Positions 25,559 through 35,206 of a stretch of DNA of 64,000 nucleotides are shown one piece after another. Each line of letters starts with the position of its first letter. Within the stretch, counting starts at the first letter, position 1. A program made the translations under genes and the position numbers. The notes under the pieces are model-generated. The model did no database searches. It saw nothing but the letters and a program-made list of their open reading frames with translations, and was not told the DNA's origin. Source of the stretch: Paenirhizobium daejeonense (GTDB lineage: Bacteria > Pseudomonadota > Alphaproteobacteria > Rhizobiales > Rhizobiaceae); NCBI RefSeq assembly GCF_014280875.1, contig NZ_JACLAL010000005.1, positions 186,001 to 250,000 of the forward strand, in the 5' to 3' direction.

Positions 25559-25659
25559 CTTCCCAACCCTTATCTTGTTGTCTTTTGCCTCACAGCGAGT
25601 TGCGTAATTGTCTACGCTCGTCCTCGCCGGTCCGCTGGCCTCCCGGAGCGGACGACCTA

Positions 25660-25688
25660 TCACAGTCGTAAATGAATGTGGGGTCAAG
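25660..25688 (-). promoter_or_regulatory. Candidate promoter of aapJQMP
   Basis: On the reverse strand CTTGAC (25688-25683) is followed after exactly 17 bases by CTGTGA (25665-25660). CTTGAC-N17-CTATAT is the rhizobial housekeeping consensus, so the -35 box is perfect and the -10 box partial. The leader to aapJ would be about 95 bases. The rest of 25559-25914, between the divergent aapJ and metC genes, shows no gene. Confidence 0.6.
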
Positions 25689-25914
25689 TGTTGATGGTTC
25701 GTTTCGGACAGAAAAGCGGCAATTTGCTAAAACCGCTTGAAAATTGAGCGTTTTTCGCCTCGTTAAGGCAGGTGGTGAACAAAAAAACGCCGCCCCAAGC
25801 GCTTTGAGAAGGCTCTTAAGATGTCGCTTCTCCGGATATCTTCCCCCTTGACCGCCTGGATGTGGGCCGTCACAAATGACGGTCGAAAGCCCCTCAGCAA
25901 AGGTAAAATCACCA

Positions 25915-27105
25915 ATGAAAAACCGAGAAGAGACGCTGGCTAATGCCGGTACGGACACGAAGCTTTGCCATATCGGCAACGATCCGTCGGATTTCTTCGG
26001 TTTCGTCAATCCGCCGGTTGTCCGCGCGTCGACCGTGTTGTTTCCCGACACAAGGACGATGGAAACGAGAGCGCAGAAATATACCTATGGCACCCGCGGC
26101 ACACCGACCACTGACGCGCTCTGCAATGCGATTGATGAACTGGAAGGCTCAGCCGGTACCATTCTCGTTCCCTCGGGCCTGGCTGCGATCACCGTTCCTT
26201 TTCTGGCATTCTTGTCTGCAGGCGATCATGCCCTGATCGTCGATTCCGTTTATTCGCCGTGCCGTCATTTCTGCGACACGATGCTGACCCGTCTGGGTGT
26301 GAGCGTTGAATATTACGACCCGACTATCGGAGCTGGAATCGAGGCGCTGATCAAGCCGAACACCAAGCTGGTGCATACCGAGGCACCGGGTTCCAATACG
26401 TTCGAAATGCAGGATATCCGCGTCATCGCAGATGTTGCCCACCGGCACGGTTGCGTGGTCACCATGGACAACACCTGGGCAACGCCGCTCTATTTCCGTC
26501 CGCTGGATTTCGGCGTCGATATTTCGATCCATGCCGCAACCAAATATCCGTCCGGCCACTCGGATGTGCTTTTCGGCACCGTCTCGGCCAACAAGACCTA
26601 CTGGCGCGCGCTGGATGAGGCGAGGATCACGCTGGGTATCTGCGTCTCCCCGGATGATTCCTATCAGATCCTGCGAGGTCTCAGGACGATGGGGCTACGC
26701 CTCGAAGCCCACCAGAAGTCTGCCCTCGCGGTGGCCCGGTGGCTGGAAGGCAGGGCGGAAGTCGCCACCGTGCTGCATCCCGCCTTGCCGAGCTTCCCCG
26801 GTCACGAAATCTGGAAGCGCGACTTCAAGGGTGCTAGCGGCATCTTCTCATTCGTACTGGCCGTCGATGATCCTGCCGAGTTCAAGCCGAAGGCGCGCGC
26901 TTTTCTTGATAGCCTCGAAATCTTCGGTCTCGGTTATTCATGGGGCGGTTACGAGAGCCTGGCCGTGATGGTCAATCTCGACGATCGAAAGATCTGCAAG
27001 GCGCCGAAGGAAGGTCCGGTCATCCGCCTTCAGATCGGTCTGGAGAATGTCGAGGACATTATTGCAGATCTCGAAAAGGGCTTCGACGCCGCGGCGGCGA
27101 TCTGA
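25915..27105 (+). CDS. metC: Cystathionine beta-lyase
   Basis: A 396-residue PLP enzyme; the start at 25915 is chosen over an earlier ATG at 25876 because family alignment begins near KNREETLANAGTDTKLCH. The PLP lysine is Lys210 in HAATKYPSGHSD, and Asp185 in TMDNTWATP would hold the pyridine nitrogen. It cleaves cystathionine to homocysteine, pyruvate and ammonia in methionine synthesis. Its position divergent from aapJ is the same as in Rhizobium leguminosarum. Confidence 0.92.
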   Translation: MKNREETLANAGTDTKLCHIGNDPSDFFGFVNPPVVRASTVLFPDTRTMETRAQKYTYGTRGTPTTDALCNAIDELEGSAGTILVPSGLAAITVPFLAFLSAGDHALIVDSVYSPCRHFCDTMLTRLGVSVEYYDPTIGAGIEALIKPNTKLVHTEAPGSNTFEMQDIRVIADVAHRHGCVVTMDNTWATPLYFRPLDFGVDISIHAATKYPSGHSDVLFGTVSANKTYWRALDEARITLGICVSPDDSYQILRGLRTMGLRLEAHQKSALAVARWLEGRAEVATVLHPALPSFPGHEIWKRDFKGASGIFSFVLAVDDPAEFKPKARAFLDSLEIFGLGYSWGGYESLAVMVNLDDRKICKAPKEGPVIRLQIGLENVEDIIADLEKGFDAAAAI

Positions 27106-27107
27106 TC

Positions 27108-28274
27108 TCAGCCCTTTGCGCGATAGCCGTAGAGCCAGTCGAAATCAGCGGCGAGGCTCTGCGGCTGACGCAGCGACAAAACGATGTCGCGCGCGACGCG
27201 GACCGGTCCGCGCGCATGATAGGCGAATTTGTTGAAGGCGCCACGCGCCTTCACGCGCCCTGCGCGCGCCTTGCGGTGGATTTCAAAGGCCGCAAGCGAC
27301 TGCGCCAGCGGAAGGGAGCCGCAGACGTAACCGGCAAGCTCGAACCCGTCCTCGATGGCCATGACCGCGCCCTGCGCCGAAAATGGCATCATTGCGTGGG
27401 CCGCGTCCCCGATCAGCACCGTGTCGCGACCGTTCTGCCAGTGTCCGGGCGAAGCTTCGTAAAGCGGCCAGAATGTTGCCTGTTTCACACCCGCGAGAAG
27501 CGCCAGAATGAAGGGGTTCCAGCCGGAAAACTGCGCCAGCAGCATGCCGTGCTGGATATCGCTTCCCTGTGACGCCCAGGTTTCGCCGGGGTTCATGCCG
27601 GCGGCGATGGCGACAAGGTTGAAGCCGTCGATCTCGTTCAGCGGATAACAGACCAGATGCGTCTTGGGGCCGAGAAAGGCGGTAACGCAGCGATTGCTCA
27701 GGAAAGCGGGAGCGCCGGCGGCGGGAACGGTAAAGCGCCACGCGATATTGCCGGAAAAGGCGATCTTTGGACTGCCCTCGATCAGTTTTCGTGTCGGCGA
27801 CCATGCGCCATCTGCGCCCACGACCAGCTCGGGTTTGGTCCCGGTCATTGCCTCGATCGCCGATGCGGTGGCGTTTTCGATCCGCTGTCCGAGATGAAGC
27901 TTGCAGTGGGAATTACGAATGACCGCAGTCAACAGAGCCTGCTGCAGCGTCGAACGATGGAGAACGCCATAGGGCGCTCCCCAGCGCTCAAGGGCGAATC
28001 GACCGGCGGGAACGGTGGCAAGGGGCTTGAGCGAGGTGCCCGAGGCGAGCCGGATTTCGTCCGGCTCCAACCAGTGCTGTTTAATCTCCGGCAACACGCC
28101 AAGGTCGGCGAGAATGCGGGTGGCGTTTGGAGAGAGCTGGAGACCGGCTCCCACCTCACCGAGTTGCGGTGCCTGCTCCAGGATATCGACATGGATGCCA
28201 TGCCGTGCGAGCGAAAGCGCAGCAGTCAAGCCCGCCACGCCTGCTCCGATGATGGCGGCGGTCTTGATGGTCAT
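27108..28274 (-). CDS. FAD-dependent monooxygenase (salicylate hydroxylase-like)
   Basis: A 388-residue flavoprotein with the Rossmann motif GAGVAGL (10-16), the DG motif GADGAWSPTR (153-162) and GD at 289-290 in IGDAAHAMMPFSAQGA. These place it in the group A single-component aromatic hydroxylases. The substrate is not identifiable; salicylate and related aromatic acids are common for close relatives. It lies 25 bases after the small zinc-finger gene on the same strand and converges with metC, with a gap of two bases. Confidence 0.85.
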   Translation of the reverse strand: MTIKTAAIIGAGVAGLTAALSLARHGIHVDILEQAPQLGEVGAGLQLSPNATRILADLGVLPEIKQHWLEPDEIRLASGTSLKPLATVPAGRFALERWGAPYGVLHRSTLQQALLTAVIRNSHCKLHLGQRIENATASAIEAMTGTKPELVVGADGAWSPTRKLIEGSPKIAFSGNIAWRFTVPAAGAPAFLSNRCVTAFLGPKTHLVCYPLNEIDGFNLVAIAAGMNPGETWASQGSDIQHGMLLAQFSGWNPFILALLAGVKQATFWPLYEASPGHWQNGRDTVLIGDAAHAMMPFSAQGAVMAIEDGFELAGYVCGSLPLAQSLAAFEIHRKARAGRVKARGAFNKFAYHARGPVRVARDIVLSLRQPQSLAADFDWLYGYRAKG

Positions 28275-28299
28275 GGAACTGGCCGATCAGGAGCGCCGC

Positions 28300-28545
28300 T
28301 CAGGCCGCCTTTACATGGTAGACGCAACCCGGCGGGTTGGTCTGCTCCGCCTTGAGGGACGGGTTGTACTTGTAGAGCGTCGAGCAATAGGAGCAGACCT
28401 TCTCGTCGTCATGTCCCATGTCGATGAAGATATGCGGATGGTCGAAGGGAGCCGATGCGCCCGTGCACATGAATTCCTTCACGCCGATCTCGATCACCGC
28501 GTGACCGCCGTCGTTCTGGAAATGGGGAATGCTGTGCCCGGCCAT
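28300..28545 (-). CDS. Zinc-finger protein, zf-CHCC type
   Basis: An 81-residue protein from ATG 28545. It holds a Cys (FMCTG), His residues (HPHIFIDMGH) and the pair VCSYCSTLYKY, the arrangement of zf-CHCC proteins related to the mitochondrial complex I subunit NDUFS6. Homologues are widespread in alphaproteobacteria as small stand-alone genes. A role in NADH dehydrogenase assembly is an inference from the mitochondrial homologue. Confidence 0.82.
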   Translation of the reverse strand: MAGHSIPHFQNDGGHAVIEIGVKEFMCTGASAPFDHPHIFIDMGHDDEKVCSYCSTLYKYNPSLKAEQTNPPGCVYHVKAA

Positions 28546-28713
28546 GTTTTTCTCCGCTATGCCATTCGAAAGTGCCCGGACATTATCTTCCTTCCTTCGA
28601 AAAGGGTAGAGCCAAACACGATAGGGAGTCACAGAAAAACACATCGAGAGGGGTTTGAGGCCGACGCCGCTTTCAATATTGTTGCACCACAATGCTGCCG
28701 ACAGGAATGACCG

Positions 28714-29499
28714 ATGAATCTCGATGCGCCTCCTTTCTCTTCCTTCATGCATGATGGCTTCCAGCTGGCCTATTTCGACGAGGGGGATCCCGCGGGTGAG
28801 CCGGTATTGCTGATTCACGGATTCGCCTCGACGGCGAACGTCAACTGGGTCTATCCGGGATGGCTCAGAACCCTTGGGGAGGCTGGCTACCGTGTCATCG
28901 CTCTCGACAATCGTGGTCATGGTGCGAGCGATCGGCCGCATGAGCAGGAGGCCTATTATCCTTCCCTGATGGCAGGAGATGCCGCGGCACTGCTGACACA
29001 TCTCGGCATCGAGCAGGCCCATGTCATGGGCTATTCCATGGGTGCGCGCATCTCCGCCTTTCTGGCAATGGAGCATGCCGACCGCGTTCGGTCCCTTGTC
29101 TTCGGGGGATTGGGAATCGGTCTGTGCGACGGTGTCGGCGATTGGGACCCTATTGCCGAAGCGCTTCTGGCTCCTTCGCTCGACGATGTGACTCATGCGC
29201 GCGGCCGGATGTTCCGGCAGTTTGCCGAACAGACCCATTCTGATCGTTTCGCGCTCGCCGCCTGCATCAGCACATCGAGGGAGCTGGTAAGCCGGACGGA
29301 TATCGCAAGGGTCGATGCGCCGACCCTGATTGCCGTCGGAACCAAGGACGACATTGCAGGGTCGCCGCACGAACTGGCCGCCCTGATGCCCCATGCGCAG
29401 GCCATCGATATCCCGAACCGCGACCATATGCTGGCTGTCGGTGACCGTGTGTTCAAGAAAGCCGTTCTGGACTTCTACCGCAGTATTGACGGCGTTTAA
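28714..29499 (+). CDS. Alpha/beta hydrolase
   Basis: A 261-residue enzyme with oxyanion motif HGFAS (35-39), nucleophile Ser108 in GYSMG and His238 in PNRDHMLAVG, completing the fold's triad. It resembles 3-oxoadipate enol-lactonase-like hydrolases. Substrate unknown. It is divergent from the zinc-finger gene and overlaps the converging enoyl-CoA hydratase gene by four bases. Confidence 0.85.
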   Translation: MNLDAPPFSSFMHDGFQLAYFDEGDPAGEPVLLIHGFASTANVNWVYPGWLRTLGEAGYRVIALDNRGHGASDRPHEQEAYYPSLMAGDAAALLTHLGIEQAHVMGYSMGARISAFLAMEHADRVRSLVFGGLGIGLCDGVGDWDPIAEALLAPSLDDVTHARGRMFRQFAEQTHSDRFALAACISTSRELVSRTDIARVDAPTLIAVGTKDDIAGSPHELAALMPHAQAIDIPNRDHMLAVGDRVFKKAVLDFYRSIDGV

Positions 29500-30299
29500 C
29501 GTCCGTTGAAAACCGGCCGTCGCTTTTCCGCGAACGCCGCGCGTCCCTCGGCATAATCTGCGCTGTCAAAGGTTGTCGCACCGATGATTTCCGCCTCACG
29601 CAGGAGGTCGTCGTCGTTGGTTGCGACGGCTCGAAGGGCGAGTTTGGAAGCCTGCACCGAGAGGGGTGCATTGGCCGCGATGGTTTCGGCAAGTGACAGC
29701 GCGGCCGCGTCGAGGGCGGCGGAGGCAGTGACCTCGATCAGGAAGCCTGCGGTGGAGAGTTCTGTTGCCCCGAGCGCCAGGCCGGTGAACAGCATCTTGC
29801 GCGAAATCTGTGGACCGAGTCCGTGGAAAAAATCCTGCACGGCATCCGCCGGGTAGGCGAGGCCGAGACGCGCTGCGGGCACTGCAAACGCGGCGTCTTC
29901 AGCCGCGATGCGCAGGTCCGCCGCTGCCGCCAGCCCGAAGCCACCGCCGTAGCAGATGCCTCGTATGGCGGCGATCACCGGAACGCGAGAGTTTCTAATT
30001 GCCGCGAAGGCTGCGCTGTTTTCGCTTTCATAAACCTTCGCCGTTGCCGTGTCCTTGCGTACTGTCGGAAATTCGGAGATATCCGCCCCGGCGCTGAAAT
30101 CACGCCTACCGCCGCCGGTGAGTACGATTACGCGCGCCTCTCCCCAGGTGGCGAGCCAGTGCATCGCTTCGGGTATGGCGCGCCACATGGCGGCATTGAT
30201 TGCGTTTTTGCGCTCCGGATTGTCGATCGTCAGGATGCCAACGCCGTTCTGGCTTGAGGCGAGGATCTTGCCGGCGGCGAATTCACTGGTGTGTTTCAT
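29496..30299 (-). CDS. Enoyl-CoA hydratase/isomerase family protein
   Basis: A 267-residue crotonase-fold protein from ATG 30299. It contains the oxyanion region FSAGADISEF, the signature AIRGICYGGGFGLAAAADLR and the usual AYPADAVQ region. The second active-site position corresponding to catalytic Glu in true hydratases is not clearly a Glu, so it may act as an isomerase or on an unusual CoA ester. It overlaps the hydrolase gene end to end. Confidence 0.82.
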   Translation of the reverse strand: MKHTSEFAAGKILASSQNGVGILTIDNPERKNAINAAMWRAIPEAMHWLATWGEARVIVLTGGGRRDFSAGADISEFPTVRKDTATAKVYESENSAAFAAIRNSRVPVIAAIRGICYGGGFGLAAAADLRIAAEDAAFAVPAARLGLAYPADAVQDFFHGLGPQISRKMLFTGLALGATELSTAGFLIEVTASAALDAAALSLAETIAANAPLSVQASKLALRAVATNDDDLLREAEIIGATTFDSADYAEGRAAFAEKRRPVFNGR

Positions 30300-30373
30300 T
30301 TCTCGGAGCCCATTTATGTTGAATCGAGGATGGACTATATAATGCCGTCTGGAATGAAACGAGGAGACCGGCG

Positions 30374-31198
30374 ATGGCCGCAAAGAACGAATTCCTCAAG
30401 AGAGAGCATGTGATGTCGATGGACCCGATCTGGGATAGCCTCAAGGGCGAGGCTCGGTCGGCTGCCGAGCACGATCCGTTGCTTGCAACCTTTCTCTATT
30501 CGACGATTATCAATCATCGTTCGCTTGAGGACTGCGTCATATACCGGATCTGTGAACGCCTCGATCACCCGGACATGCAGGCGATCCTGCTGCGTCAGGC
30601 TTTCGAGGAAATGCTGAACGACTGGCCGGAATGGGGGCAGATCGTGCGCGTCGATATCCAGGCTGTTTACGATCGTGACCCGGCTTGCACCCGTTTCATG
30701 GAGCCGGTGCTTTATTTCAAGGGTTTCCATGCCATCCAGACCCATCGACTGGCCCACTGGCTATGGAACCGCGGCCGGCGCGACTTCTCTCTTTATCTGC
30801 AGAGCCGCTCCTCCAGCGTCTTCCAGACGGACATCAATCCGGCTGCTCGGATCGGCAAGGGCATATTTCTCGATCACGCGACCGGTCTCGTGGTCGGTGA
30901 GACGGCGCGTATCGGCGACAACGTCTCGATCCTGCATGGCGTGACCCTCGGCGGCACCGGCAAGGAAGGCGCCGATCGTCACCCGAAGATCGGTGATGGC
31001 GTCATGATCGGCGCAGGAGCCAAGGTGCTCGGCAATATAGAGGTTGGTTGCTGCTCGCGCATCGCGGCGGGTTCTGTGGTGCTCAAGCCAGTGCCGAAAG
31101 GCTCGACCGTTGCCGGTGTTCCGGCACGGGTCGTTGGCGAGGCGGGCTGCGCTGAGCCCGCACGTTCGATGGACCAGATGATCACCGCCGACGACTGA
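30374..31198 (+). CDS. cysE: Serine O-acetyltransferase
   Basis: A 274-residue protein: an N-terminal helical domain (about 1-140, with DPIWDSLKGEARSAAEHDPL) and a left-handed beta-helix (about 145-250, DINPAARIGKGIFLDHATGL then VVGETARIGDNVSI). It makes O-acetylserine for cysteine synthesis. The tail after GVPARVVGE is long enough to bind the O-acetylserine sulfhydrylase active site, although it does not end in Ile. An upstream ATG is used; a second Met at 14 is a possible alternative start. Confidence 0.93.
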   Translation: MAAKNEFLKREHVMSMDPIWDSLKGEARSAAEHDPLLATFLYSTIINHRSLEDCVIYRICERLDHPDMQAILLRQAFEEMLNDWPEWGQIVRVDIQAVYDRDPACTRFMEPVLYFKGFHAIQTHRLAHWLWNRGRRDFSLYLQSRSSSVFQTDINPAARIGKGIFLDHATGLVVGETARIGDNVSILHGVTLGGTGKEGADRHPKIGDGVMIGAGAKVLGNIEVGCCSRIAAGSVVLKPVPKGSTVAGVPARVVGEAGCAEPARSMDQMITADD

Positions 31199-31325
31199 TA
31201 TGGTAACGTGATCATGCGGCTCGACGGAGTGTGCTGTCCGGGTGGTTCAGCGCTGTTTGCGTCTTTACATCTACGGACGGCACATGCGACAAGCGGGCCG
31301 AATTGAATCGAGACGGAGAATTCAA

Positions 31326-31529
31326 GTGAAGCCCGAAGAAATCAAGAAACTCGACGCCTATTTCAAGCGGATGTTCGGCCAGAACATTTCCGTGAAGGCG
31401 CGTCCTCGCAAGAATGACTCTGCCGAAGTCTATGCGGGCGAAGAGTTCCTGGGTGTCGTGTTCAAGGATGAGGAAGACGGCGATCTTTCCTACAATTTTT
31501 CGATGGCCATTCTCGACGTCGATCTCTAA
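31326..31529 (+). CDS. DUF3126 family protein
   Basis: A 67-residue protein with GTG start at 31326, chosen because GGAGA at 31315-31319 is correctly spaced and family members begin KPEEIKKLDAYFKR at this point. The block RPRKNDSAEVYAGEEFLGV is typical of DUF3126, a small conserved alphaproteobacterial protein of unknown function. A terminator follows. Confidence 0.85.
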   Translation: MKPEEIKKLDAYFKRMFGQNISVKARPRKNDSAEVYAGEEFLGVVFKDEEDGDLSYNFSMAILDVDL

Positions 31530-31580
31530 TCCGAGAGTTGCATAGATACTGATATATGTTTTCCTTTTCAGGGAATGAGA

Positions 31581-31608
31581 GGTCGACCATGCTGCGGTCG
31601 GCCTTTTT
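31581..31608 (+). terminator. Terminator after the DUF3126 gene
   Basis: GGTCGACC (31581-31588) pairs with GGTCGGCC (31596-31603), with one G-T pair, followed by TTTTT (31604-31608). Confidence 0.75.
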
Positions 31609-31658
31609 GTTTTGGTATCGACTGCAACCACAGGAGGATATTGCGACGCACAAGACTA

Positions 31659-31686
31659 CTTGACCGAATTTGTGCATCTGCTATCG
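31659..31686 (+). promoter_or_regulatory. Candidate promoter of the phasin gene
   Basis: CTTGAC (31659-31664), 16 bases, then CTATCG (31681-31686): a near-consensus rhizobial promoter. The leader to ATG 31728 would be about 35 bases with GGAGGA at 31715-31720. Confidence 0.6.
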
Positions 31687-31727
31687 TTCGCTGCATTGAA
31701 AAAGGGCACGAGCAGGAGGAATTGCGC

Positions 31728-32081
31728 ATGTTCAACTTCGATGAGGCCAATAAGAAGGGCAAGGAAGCTATGGATGCCATGCTGAAAAATTATGCAGAGA
31801 TCAGCAAGGGCTTTCAGGCGATCGCAACAGAAGCTTCCGAGTTTTCCAAGAAGTCCTTTCAGGACGCAACGACCTTCATGGAATCGCTCGCCGGCGTGAA
31901 GAGCGTCGAGAACGCGTTCGAGTTGCAGTCTAATTTTATGAAGTCGTCATACGAGTCTCTCGTGACGGAGGCGACGAAGATGGGCGAAATGTATGCCGAT
32001 CTCGCCAAGACGGTCTACAAGCCTTATGAGGCGACCATCGCCAAGGCAACGTCTTCCACGCCGTACTCCACCGCGGCCTGA
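31728..32081 (+). CDS. Phasin family protein
   Basis: A 117-residue, mostly helical protein from ATG 31728 with GGAGGA upstream. The region FQAIATEASEFSKKSFQDAT and the later MGEMYADLAKTVYKPYEAT are typical of phasins, which coat polyhydroxyalkanoate granules. It is flanked by its own promoter and a terminator-like hairpin, so it is likely monocistronic. Confidence 0.85.
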   Translation: MFNFDEANKKGKEAMDAMLKNYAEISKGFQAIATEASEFSKKSFQDATTFMESLAGVKSVENAFELQSNFMKSSYESLVTEATKMGEMYADLAKTVYKPYEATIAKATSSTPYSTAA

Positions 32082-32115
32082 CTGCTGCCGGACATTTCAA
32101 CTCAGGTTTTTTCGG

Positions 32116-32153
32116 GACCGACCGCACCATAGTGCGGCCGGTCTTGCGCTTTT
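32116..32153 (+). terminator. Terminator after the phasin gene
   Basis: GACCGACCGCAC (32116-32127) pairs with GTGCGGCCGGTC (32132-32143) with one A-C mismatch. TTGCGCTTTT follows, so termination is likely but the T-run is interrupted. Confidence 0.65.
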
Positions 32154-32332
32154 AGGGCGCTGATATACGCTTTGCCTCTTTTCACGCTTTTCGGTGCGTT
32201 GCGGCGATTCTGTTTGCAGTGTGCACTGGGGGGCTTAAAATCAGCGGAATATGAACTACCTTACTGTCCTGAGTGTTCGTCCGTCGCATTGCGTCTTTGG
32301 CAAATCGGTCGGACAATGGAGAATGAACTGAA

Positions 32333-32683
32333 ATGATCGCCAAGCCGGTCTTCATGCAGAGCAATGGACGCGAAGGGGACAATGCCAATCGCGGCACGTC
32401 TGTCATTACGCGCACCAAGCCCAAGACGAAGAAACCGAACCTGTATCGCGTCCTGTTGCTGAACGATGACTACACCCCGATGGAGTTCGTGATCCACATC
32501 CTGGAGCGCTTCTTCCAGAAGGACAGGGAAGCCGCCACCCGCATCATGTTGCATGTGCACAATCATGGTGTGGGAGAATGTGGTGTCTTCACGTACGAAG
32601 TCGCTGAAACGAAGGTAAGTCAGGTGATGGACTTCGCAAGGCAACATGAACATCCGCTGCAATGCGTCATGGAAAAGAAGTGA
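32333..32683 (+). CDS. clpS: ClpS, adaptor of the ClpAP protease
   Basis: A 116-residue protein. After a variable 30-residue start comes the conserved core: [15 protein letters not shown], then [18 protein letters not shown]. The Asp-Asp pair and the following His form the pocket that binds N-terminal degrons (N-end rule). It lies nine bases before clpA. Rhizobia often have two clpS genes; this is the one linked to clpA. Confidence 0.95.
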   Translation: MIAKPVFMQSNGREGDNANRGTSVITRTKPKTKKPNLYRVLLLNDDYTPMEFVIHILERFFQKDREAATRIMLHVHNHGVGECGVFTYEVAETKVSQVMDFARQHEHPLQCVMEKK

Positions 32684-32692
32684 GGATCTGAC

Positions 32693-35164
32693 GTGCCAAC
32701 ATTTTCTCCCAGCCTCGAAAAGGCGCTGCATCAGGCACTGACCTACGCCAATGAGCGGCACCATGAATATGCAACGCTCGAGCACCTGTTGCTTGCGCTG
32801 ATCGACGACGCTGATGCGGCGGCAGTGATGGGCGCCTGCAATGTCAATCTCGATGCCCTGCGCAAGACAGTGATCGACTACGTCGATAATGAACTCGCCA
32901 ACCTCGTCACCGGCTACGACGAGGACTCCAAGCCGACCTCCGGTTTCCAGAGGGTCATCCAGCGCGCCGTGATCCACGTACAGTCGTCGGGCCGCGAGGA
33001 AGTGACCGGCGCCAACGTCCTCGTTGCGATCTTCGCCGAGCGGGAAAGCCATGCGGCCTTCTTCCTGCAGGAGCAGGAGATGACCCGCTACGATGCCGTC
33101 AACTATATTTCCCACGGGATCGGCAAGCGGCCGGGTGCAGCTCAGGTTCGTCCGCCGCGTGGTGCTGAAGAGGGCGATGGCGAAGCCAAGCAGGCCCGCG
33201 AGCAGGAAGAGGGGTCCGCCAAGACCAAGCAGGAGGCGCTGAAGGCGTACTGCGTCAATCTGAACGAGAAGGCCAAGAATGGCCGCATCGATCCGCTGAT
33301 CGGCCGTAACGAAGAAGTAAACCGTACCATTCAGGTGCTTTGCCGCCGCTCGAAGAACAATCCGCTCTATGTAGGTGATCCCGGCGTCGGCAAGACTGCG
33401 ATTGCCGAGGGGCTTGCCAAGCGCATTGTCGAGGGCAAGGTTCCGGAAGCGCTCGCGAATGCGACCATCTTCTCGCTCGACATGGGTACGCTGCTTGCGG
33501 GCACGCGTTACCGTGGCGATTTCGAGGAGCGCCTGAAGCAGGTCGTGAAGGAGCTCGAGGATTACCCCGGTGCGGTACTCTTTATTGACGAGATCCATAC
33601 CGTGATTGGAGCGGGCGCCACATCGGGCGGCGCAATGGATGCGTCCAATCTTCTGAAGCCGGCGCTGTCCTCCGGTGCGATCCGTTGCATCGGTTCGACC
33701 ACCTACAAGGAATACCGCCAGTTCTTCGAGAAGGACCGTGCGCTCGTTCGTCGCTTCCAGAAGATCGACGTCAATGAGCCGTCGGTCGACGATGCGATCG
33801 AGATCATGAAGGGCCTCAAGCCCTATTTCGAGGACTATCACAAGCTTCGCTACACCAACGAGGCGATCAAGTCGGCCGTCGAGCTTTCGGCGCGCTACAT
33901 CTCGGACCGCAAGCTGCCGGACAAGGCGATCGACGTGATCGACGAGACGGGCGCGGCCCAGATGCTCTTGCCTGCTTCGAAGCGGCGCAAGCTGATCACC
34001 GAGAAGGAGATCGAGGCAACGATCGCCACCATGGCCCGTATTCCCCCGAAGACGGTGTCCAAGGACGACGAGATGGTGCTGGCCAATCTCGAAAAGGAAC
34101 TGCGTTCGGTCGTTTACGGCCAGGATAAGGCCATCGAAGCACTTTCGACCTCGATCAAGCTTGCCCGTGCGGGTCTGCGGGAGCCGAACAAGCCGATTGG
34201 CTGCTACGTCTTCTCCGGTCCGACCGGCGTCGGCAAGACGGAGGTTGCCAAGCAGCTTGCTGCTTCGCTCGGTGTGGAACTGCTGCGCTTCGACATGTCG
34301 GAATACATGGAGCGGCACACGGTTTCGCGTCTGCTCGGTGCACCTCCCGGCTATGTCGGCTTCGACCAGGGCGGTCTGCTGACCGACGGTGTCGATCAGC
34401 ATCCGCATTCGGTCGTGCTGCTCGACGAAATCGAGAAGGCGCATCCGGACATCTACAACATCCTGTTGCAGGTGATGGATCACGGCTCGCTGACTGACCA
34501 TAACGGGAAGAAGATCGACTTCCGCAACGTCATCCTGATCATGACGACCAATGCGGGCGCTTCGGAAATGGCGAAGTCCGCCATCGGCTTCGGTTCGTCC
34601 AAACGGACCGGTGAGGATGAAGAGGCGTTGAACCGCCTGTTCACGCCTGAGTTCCGCAACCGTCTGGATGCGACCATCCCGTTCGCCCCGCTGCCGACGG
34701 AAGTCATCCATCAGGTCGTGCAGAAGTTCGTCATGCAGCTCGAAGCTCAGCTCTCCGAGCGGAATGTCACCTTCGACCTTTCGCCGGAGGCCATCGCATG
34801 GCTGGCCACGCGCGGCTACGACGAAAAGATGGGTGCCCGGCCGCTGTCGCGGATCATCCAGGAGCACATCAAGAAGCCGCTCGCCAACGAGATCCTGTTC
34901 GGCAAGCTGCGGAAGGGTGGAGTGGTCAAGGTCGGCGTCAAGAAGGACGAAGAAGGCGCCGAGGTTCTCGATCTCGAATGCGTTTCCGATGCCGCTCCGG
35001 TAAAGCCGAAGCCTGAGGCAGAACTTGTCGAGGTCGCCGCCGAGGTGGTGGAAGCCAAGAAGAAGCCGCGCAAGACAAAGGCCAAGGCCGAGGCGGCGGA
35101 AGCCGTCGTCGAGGCTCCGCCGAAGCGCCGCGGTTCGGTGCCGAAAGTGCCCAAGAAAGGCTGA
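32693..35164 (+). CDS. clpA: ATP-dependent Clp protease, ATP-binding subunit ClpA
   Basis: An 823-residue AAA+ unfoldase with GTG start at 32693. The N-domain (about 1-145) binds ClpS. Walker A motifs are GDPGVGKT (228-235) and GPTGVGKT (509-516). A C-terminal Lys/Ala/Glu-rich extension (about 775-823, KKKPRKTKAKAEAAEAV) is longer than in the E. coli protein. It unfolds substrates for ClpP. A terminator lies 43 bases after the stop. Confidence 0.96.
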   Translation: MPTFSPSLEKALHQALTYANERHHEYATLEHLLLALIDDADAAAVMGACNVNLDALRKTVIDYVDNELANLVTGYDEDSKPTSGFQRVIQRAVIHVQSSGREEVTGANVLVAIFAERESHAAFFLQEQEMTRYDAVNYISHGIGKRPGAAQVRPPRGAEEGDGEAKQAREQEEGSAKTKQEALKAYCVNLNEKAKNGRIDPLIGRNEEVNRTIQVLCRRSKNNPLYVGDPGVGKTAIAEGLAKRIVEGKVPEALANATIFSLDMGTLLAGTRYRGDFEERLKQVVKELEDYPGAVLFIDEIHTVIGAGATSGGAMDASNLLKPALSSGAIRCIGSTTYKEYRQFFEKDRALVRRFQKIDVNEPSVDDAIEIMKGLKPYFEDYHKLRYTNEAIKSAVELSARYISDRKLPDKAIDVIDETGAAQMLLPASKRRKLITEKEIEATIATMARIPPKTVSKDDEMVLANLEKELRSVVYGQDKAIEALSTSIKLARAGLREPNKPIGCYVFSGPTGVGKTEVAKQLAASLGVELLRFDMSEYMERHTVSRLLGAPPGYVGFDQGGLLTDGVDQHPHSVVLLDEIEKAHPDIYNILLQVMDHGSLTDHNGKKIDFRNVILIMTTNAGASEMAKSAIGFGSSKRTGEDEEALNRLFTPEFRNRLDATIPFAPLPTEVIHQVVQKFVMQLEAQLSERNVTFDLSPEAIAWLATRGYDEKMGARPLSRIIQEHIKKPLANEILFGKLRKGGVVKVGVKKDEEGAEVLDLECVSDAAPVKPKPEAELVEVAAEVVEAKKKPRKTKAKAEAAEAVVEAPPKRRGSVPKVPKKG

Positions 35165-35206
35165 TCGTCAGGCATTGATTTGCCGAAGCACCGCTGAAAT
35201 GTTCGA

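Noticed and set aside
32261..34867. 868-codon open frame on the reverse strand
   Set aside because: It is the antisense shadow of clpS/clpA in GC-rich DNA; its residues are typical of shadows (many His, Arg, Asp) and no domain is visible.
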